Of a stretch of 9,083 nucleotides of DNA, positions 8,001 through 9,083 are shown one piece after another (position 1 is the stretch's first letter; the number at the start of each line of letters is the position of its first letter). Location of the stretch: positions 1 to 9,083 of the forward strand of contig JAPKBK010000060.1 of the NCBI GenBank assembly GCA_028823435.1, given 5' to 3'. Source of the stretch: Flavobacteriales bacterium. GTDB taxonomy: Bacteria; Bacteroidota; Bacteroidia; Flavobacteriales_D; Sanyastnellaceae. The notes under the pieces are model-generated. The model ran no database searches and had not been told where the DNA came from. It saw only the letters and a program-made list of their open reading frames with translations. Position numbers and translations under genes: made by a program.

Positions 8001-8040
8001 CGAAAAATGCAAATAGGAGGGTGAATAATGTGGTTTTCAT
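2011..8040 (-). CDS. Giant exported cysteine-rich PKD/Ig-repeat protein with dockerin-like C-terminal tail
   Basis: The protein is 2009 residues in one uninterrupted frame. Residues 1-23 form a signal peptide (basic start, Leu/Phe core, cleavage likely after LKA-23). Residues 24-160 are a cysteine-containing domain I do not recognise. About 164-1530 is a string of roughly 16 PKD/Ig-like units of 75-100 residues, many opening GPxxxC or VCxGE. Clear PKD cores are WDYGDG at 279-284, WNFGD at 983 and WNFDD at 1154. Residues 1592-1976 contain three cysteine-rich PKD-like modules (WGDG at 1600 and 1822, WDFGDG at 1920), each ending in HCY and a vicinal CC. Residues 1981-2009 are a DxDxD tail. I count about 104 cysteines, nearly half after residue 1454. 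Similar proteins in Bacteroidota are surface adhesins or gliding-associated proteins of the SprB kind. Adhesion or an extracellular matrix role is inferred; no catalytic domain is seen. No typical type IX secretion C-terminal domain is apparent. Confidence 0.92.
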   Translation of the reverse strand: MKTTLFTLLFAFFACFACSELKAQDPCTLPTYDVTVSFAPGEVVFDLIQALTNDGYGFLGYENCYGWTGDGGCFYSDFTVNDEISSLGCAITQWDILLSPNANQEACCGDHLQPYYLSYNGPDGLTIFCEGFINITIDCGHDCGIIDFSDPALTPATTSNGDGSEGPLECIKVCENSSLVAFAPVFGSGFIYDWDVQGGIITGGQNTSELDVLWGPHGAGNISVTITNADPNFTPVTYTICIEILEGPEALFSSTGNACLDSPIQFTDLSSAGASNYFWDYGDGLSFSSVSSTNPAHIYDTPGLYDVTLTVYSDILGPEGNVLCTCADTYTDQVLVDSLVGPDILCISTLCENDTSSYSTSADCTDYTWSVFDASGSPIPFSGQSTDQIFVQWGLGPYGTVELLVDNCTPAHCNTPTSIQIPIIPANGSINGPDIVCEGEVVSYDLTKWTSVDYNWTVTGGNIVNQEGSVVTIQWNTIGTGVIDVTYISDFLQDLPGHGPNDCSGFATLNVEVKPKFYISPSPFDVCIGETTTFTASGNLGGVFDWMNSGGFPQTTVSGNTIDITWTSAGNYTVTAALNATNPDLYCNTPVTAFVTVHEVAAPAAITGPIEVCATSPSYIYEVAASQGLNVIWTPSATTGVPAANPYVGLYTEVTWGATGPFVLEAHYQMAEAPYCKSNPFSLLVEELTLDPGLTITSPDAPCANEDADYSLLGLHPDASIHWTISPTQFGSVVDGQGTQDIQIQWNDIPSNAVNVTITATAELCGNQILYTKVINLNRAMVPLVVGTDFCVGTSGTLAVTNATSFGSFNWGGSYPTTSTINTTSAGNYIVETIDTNGCPSSGGTTIGILPAPMLNLTTNGPSTLVDGLPSSTEIVAPYNPNYTYSWSPGGSATPTITHNWQGGTLPSSYTYTLTITENPSNCTNTESITIYELASGGCVGPCCDLEPHTPPEITSASLTGGYCDSWGFSHSGNSSNVTNMCWNFGDLSGGSCSNPTSHTYTEIGYYNVVVTGQVPNASGTAFCTVSSEMVVVDVAMIAQFGTAVSCAPSPTDAPQLCVTDETAYLPGTSLSSIDITVGSGSSSVSPACFGSLTPGAAYTANLIATHSSGCIDDVTQAITIPGPVIISATPPVLCLEETSAFNATCAGAISFNWNFDDTSVGATNDAVFNGESPQHSFAQNAFTDGLSGPYNPIVSVIATHANGCQFSDNIGLVVNDLPATETITSFDGDFKFCFGGSEILELFPSPPSQVIWWSPDPGTQVGIGPSLPVTSEGEYGATIFNPLTGCTTELDPVLVQQWPLVPAFITGPSILCEGECTTLLAPQGNYLYEWFNLAGNLLGTTNSIEVCAYQITGNDIFTLKVVDAISGCNNAYDLAITVAQSPTVQIGTFPDPPCEGSEVTLFVDPLDPSLNYVWTGGQTGQTFTTLSEGIYTVVAIDPLTGCKGSANETVHPCPNLCEVPTGCYIACDSGKTVCGPLGLATYEWNYIPPGSNVSTIVGMTRCITMTQDGDYSLTAENSYGCPKTSGLLEMEFINCDSCQFSEADMLDLQLLSLGTSLYSTDIDGDGVNEDVACCLWSINPLISSANGATPSTLCMDIIWGDGTSQINLPLGSPVEHCYTDGCTDYPVTVKIKCCADGSNAFGFTATAFCDCVPDCYVRNSFWEAITEVPGADKCHIEFTGTQFIGPNMVSYQNPEYTISGVEYSGNIINLSSLSYGGGYNFSFDLNPGVYEVCYSIEGVSTLGEICSSEHCHEVVVNCCQEPVVFDDCFGNCSNLEVGLGLVDLGTSTDTDGDICCSFGLAPIMLSSCQVDLFDLCINIDWGDGSAPLQNVSFAQGYTHCYPSGGTYAVTLDVFCCAQGQTQSWTFTDTVTCPGGGCEVPQEVDFEWGTNTSCPTTGCDQMWFCATNLIGQDPNICISWDFGDGNIYNPSLPDCPIHCYNSGGNYNVCLTVYCCDEGKLGPSAYTICHTINVSCGVIASDCTGDYDLDGFIGVIDLLELLGAYGGACE
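2014..2100 (-). other. C-terminal dockerin/EF-hand-like tail of the giant protein
   Basis: Residues 1981-2009 read D-C-T-G-D-Y-D-L-D-G, then G-V-I-D-L-L-E-L-L-G, ending Cys-Glu. Asp1985, Asp1987, Asp1989 and Asp1996 fall at positions 1, 3, 5 and 12 of an EF-hand-like loop. The same pattern, with both flanking cysteines, ends the protein encoded at 1-515. The preceding PKD module ends at about 1976, so the tail is directly appended to the last repeat. Confidence 0.75.
2113..2301 (-). repeat. Cys-rich PKD-like module 3 of the giant protein (about residues 1914-1976)
   Basis: Pattern: NICISWDFGDG, then PIHCYNSGGNYNVCLTVYCC. It shares the I-C opening, GDG core, HCY, G-x-Y-x-V strand and vicinal CC with the modules at 2422-2601 and 3091-3267. 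It differs by WDFGDG in place of xxWGDG and by an extra Cys in the strand before CC. Confidence 0.8.
2422..2601 (-). repeat. Cys-rich PKD-like module 2 of the giant protein (about residues 1814-1873)
   Basis: Pattern: LCINIDWGDG, then THCYPSGGTYAVTLDVFCC. It is preceded by a D-T-D-G-D segment at residues 1790-1794 followed by its own CC. It aligns with module 1 along its whole length, including the upstream acidic loop, so the two look like copies of one extended unit. Confidence 0.8.
3091..3267 (-). repeat. Cys-rich PKD-like module 1 of the giant protein (about residues 1592-1650)
   Basis: Pattern: LCMDIIWGDG, then EHCYTDGCTDYPVTVKIKCC with CC at residues 1634-1635. It is preceded by D-I-D-G-D-G-V-N-E-D at residues 1562-1571, a plausible calcium-binding loop, followed by CC. 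Between modules 1 and 2 lies about 120 residues of a further beta-rich, cysteine-containing domain that I do not recognise. Confidence 0.8.
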
Positions 8041-8128
8041 TATGTGTAGCTTTATTGCGATTCTATATCAATTAGCAAATAATTTTTGAACTTTCCTAAT
8101 TTATATTTGTTTATTATTTGAAAAGCCC
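8041..8128. promoter_or_regulatory. Divergent AT-rich intergenic region between giant gene and aldolase
   Basis: This 88-bp gap between two divergent start codons must hold the promoters of the aldolase and of the giant gene if both are transcribed locally. It is much richer in A and T than the coding sequence around it. A plus-strand TAnnTTTG box is visible; on the minus strand I find no convincing match to the Bacteroidota -7/-33 consensus. Neither start has a Shine-Dalgarno sequence. Confidence 0.6.
8086..8109 (+). promoter_or_regulatory. Candidate Bacteroidota-type promoter for the aldolase gene
   Basis: TATATTTG at 8102-8109 is an exact match to the TAnnTTTG -7 element used by the primary sigma factor of Bacteroidota. 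A TTG at 8086-8088 could serve as the -33 element, but its 13-nt spacing is shorter than usual, so that half is weak. Transcription would start about 8114-8118, leaving a leader of only 10-15 nt before the ATG at 8129. Confidence 0.4.
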
Positions 8129-9083
8129 ATGACAACAGCAAAGTTTACAATTGATCTTCGAAGCGATACAATTACCCGACCAAATGCCGAAATGAGAGCG
8201 CGTATGCATGATGCGGTGACGGGAGATGATGTCTTTGCGGAAGATCCTGAAATCAATGAATTGCAAAAAAGATGTGCTGAGATGTTTGGGATGGAGGATG
8301 GCCTTTTCTGCCCATCAGGCACGATGACAAACCAAATCGCCATTGCCGTTCATACTTCACCCGGTGAGGAGGTGATCTGTGACAAGCTTTCACATATATA
8401 CCATTACGAGGGTGGAGGTATTGCGCGACTAAGTGGTGCTTCCGTGCGTCTTTTAAATGGTGATCTTGGAAGATTTACTGCCTCTGATGTAAGGGCGAAT
8501 GTAAACCCCTTAGACAGTCATTACGCAAAAACTTCTTTGGTCAGTCTGGAAGATACATGCAACAAAGGAGGTGGGTCGATTTGGGATCTTTCTGAATTAA
8601 GGGAAGTCTCTAAAGTATCAAGGGAATTGGGACTTTCGGTACATCTTGATGGGGCACGTTTGTGGAATGCCATTGTTGCTCGGGGCATACATAATGATGC
8701 GAAAGCACTTCAAGCGTATGGTGCCAATTTCGATTCCATGTCGCTTTGCCTGTCAAAAGGCTTGGGCTGTCCAGTAGGATCGGTGCTTGTAGGTTCCAAG
8801 TCATTCATTGCGAAAGCACACAGAGCAAGGAAAGTGTTTGGTGGTGGGATGCGTCAAGCAGGAATCATTGCTGCTGCGGGAATATATGCATTAGAAAATA
8901 ACATAAATCGTCTTGAAATAGATCACTCACACGCGAAGAGATTGGGTGAATCGGCGCTTCATCATCCCAGCGTCATCTCACATGCCCCGATTGATACAAA
9001 TATTGTCATTCTCGAGCTAAAGAAAGGTGTCGATGCTGATGCGCTTTGCTCTGAGTGGGGGAGAAATGGGATTGAATGTTTTC
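8129..9083 (+). CDS. Threonine aldolase, PLP-dependent (3' end outside window)
   Basis: The frame is open from ATG 8129 to the window end, giving 318 residues; family members are about 330-350 residues long, so only a short C-terminal piece is missing. It belongs to the beta-eliminating lyase/threonine aldolase fold-type I PLP enzymes, which split L-threonine or L-allo-threonine into glycine and acetaldehyde in the cytoplasm. Visible signatures are the N-terminal DLRSDTITRP, GDDVFAEDP at 32-40, the phosphate-binding SGTMTNQ at 63-69, SHIYHYE with His89 at the ring-stacking position, HLDGARLWN with Asp174 facing the pyridine nitrogen, SKGLGCPVGS with Lys210 as the Schiff-base lysine, and GGGMRQAG at 238-245. 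All are intact. L- versus allo-specificity cannot be read from the sequence. The start is supported by the standard position of the DLRSDT motif a few residues in. It is read divergently from the giant gene, and I see no functional link. Confidence 0.95.
   Translation, partial: MTTAKFTIDLRSDTITRPNAEMRARMHDAVTGDDVFAEDPEINELQKRCAEMFGMEDGLFCPSGTMTNQIAIAVHTSPGEEVICDKLSHIYHYEGGGIARLSGASVRLLNGDLGRFTASDVRANVNPLDSHYAKTSLVSLEDTCNKGGGSIWDLSELREVSKVSRELGLSVHLDGARLWNAIVARGIHNDAKALQAYGANFDSMSLCLSKGLGCPVGSVLVGSKSFIAKAHRARKVFGGGMRQAGIIAAAGIYALENNINRLEIDHSHAKRLGESALHHPSVISHAPIDTNIVILELKKGVDADALCSEWGRNGIECF

Noticed and set aside
8101..8343. Minus-strand open frame of 80 codons at the start of the aldolase gene
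   Set aside because: It is antisense to the strongly conserved N-terminal motifs of threonine aldolase and has no support of its own.

Overview
The window looks like a piece of a Bacteroidota chromosome, most likely a marine Flavobacteriales relative. This rests on very large cysteine-rich PKD/Ig-repeat surface proteins, a GCxxxNAxNYxxxA-type repeat protein, a TAnnTTTG-type promoter box and the lack of Shine-Dalgarno sequences. Base composition is moderate and similar across the window, and I see no mobile element, RNA gene or CRISPR array.

Layout: (1) 1-515, plus strand: the last 170 residues of a repeat-rich secreted protein whose start lies outside the window. It contains a recent 222-bp tandem duplication and ends in a short dockerin/EF-hand-like tail. 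(2) 530-1972, minus strand: a complete exported M28 zinc metallopeptidase resembling carboxypeptidase Q, with all expected metal ligands. (3) 2011-8040, minus strand: a complete gene for a 2009-residue exported protein of roughly 20 PKD/Ig-like units, about 100 cysteines and a C-terminal tail homologous to that of the first protein. (4) 8041-8128: an AT-rich divergent intergenic region. (5) 8129-9083, plus strand: a PLP-dependent threonine aldolase, cut by the window end.

The giant gene and the peptidase gene lie head to tail, 38 bp apart on the minus strand, and are probably co-transcribed. The peptidase and the first partial gene converge with only 14 bp between their stop codons. The aldolase is an ordinary metabolic gene read divergently from the giant gene.

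The most interesting point is that the two unrelated repeat proteins end in the same roughly 29-residue tail: a single calcium-loop-like DxDxDxxxGxxD, then DLLxLL, with a cysteine on each side. The usual ~80-residue type IX secretion C-terminal domain is not apparent in either. The tail may be a sorting, anchoring or docking signal. Second, the giant protein's C-terminal quarter carries three diverged copies of a PKD-like module with a conserved HCY and vicinal CC pair, two of them preceded by a DxDGD loop.
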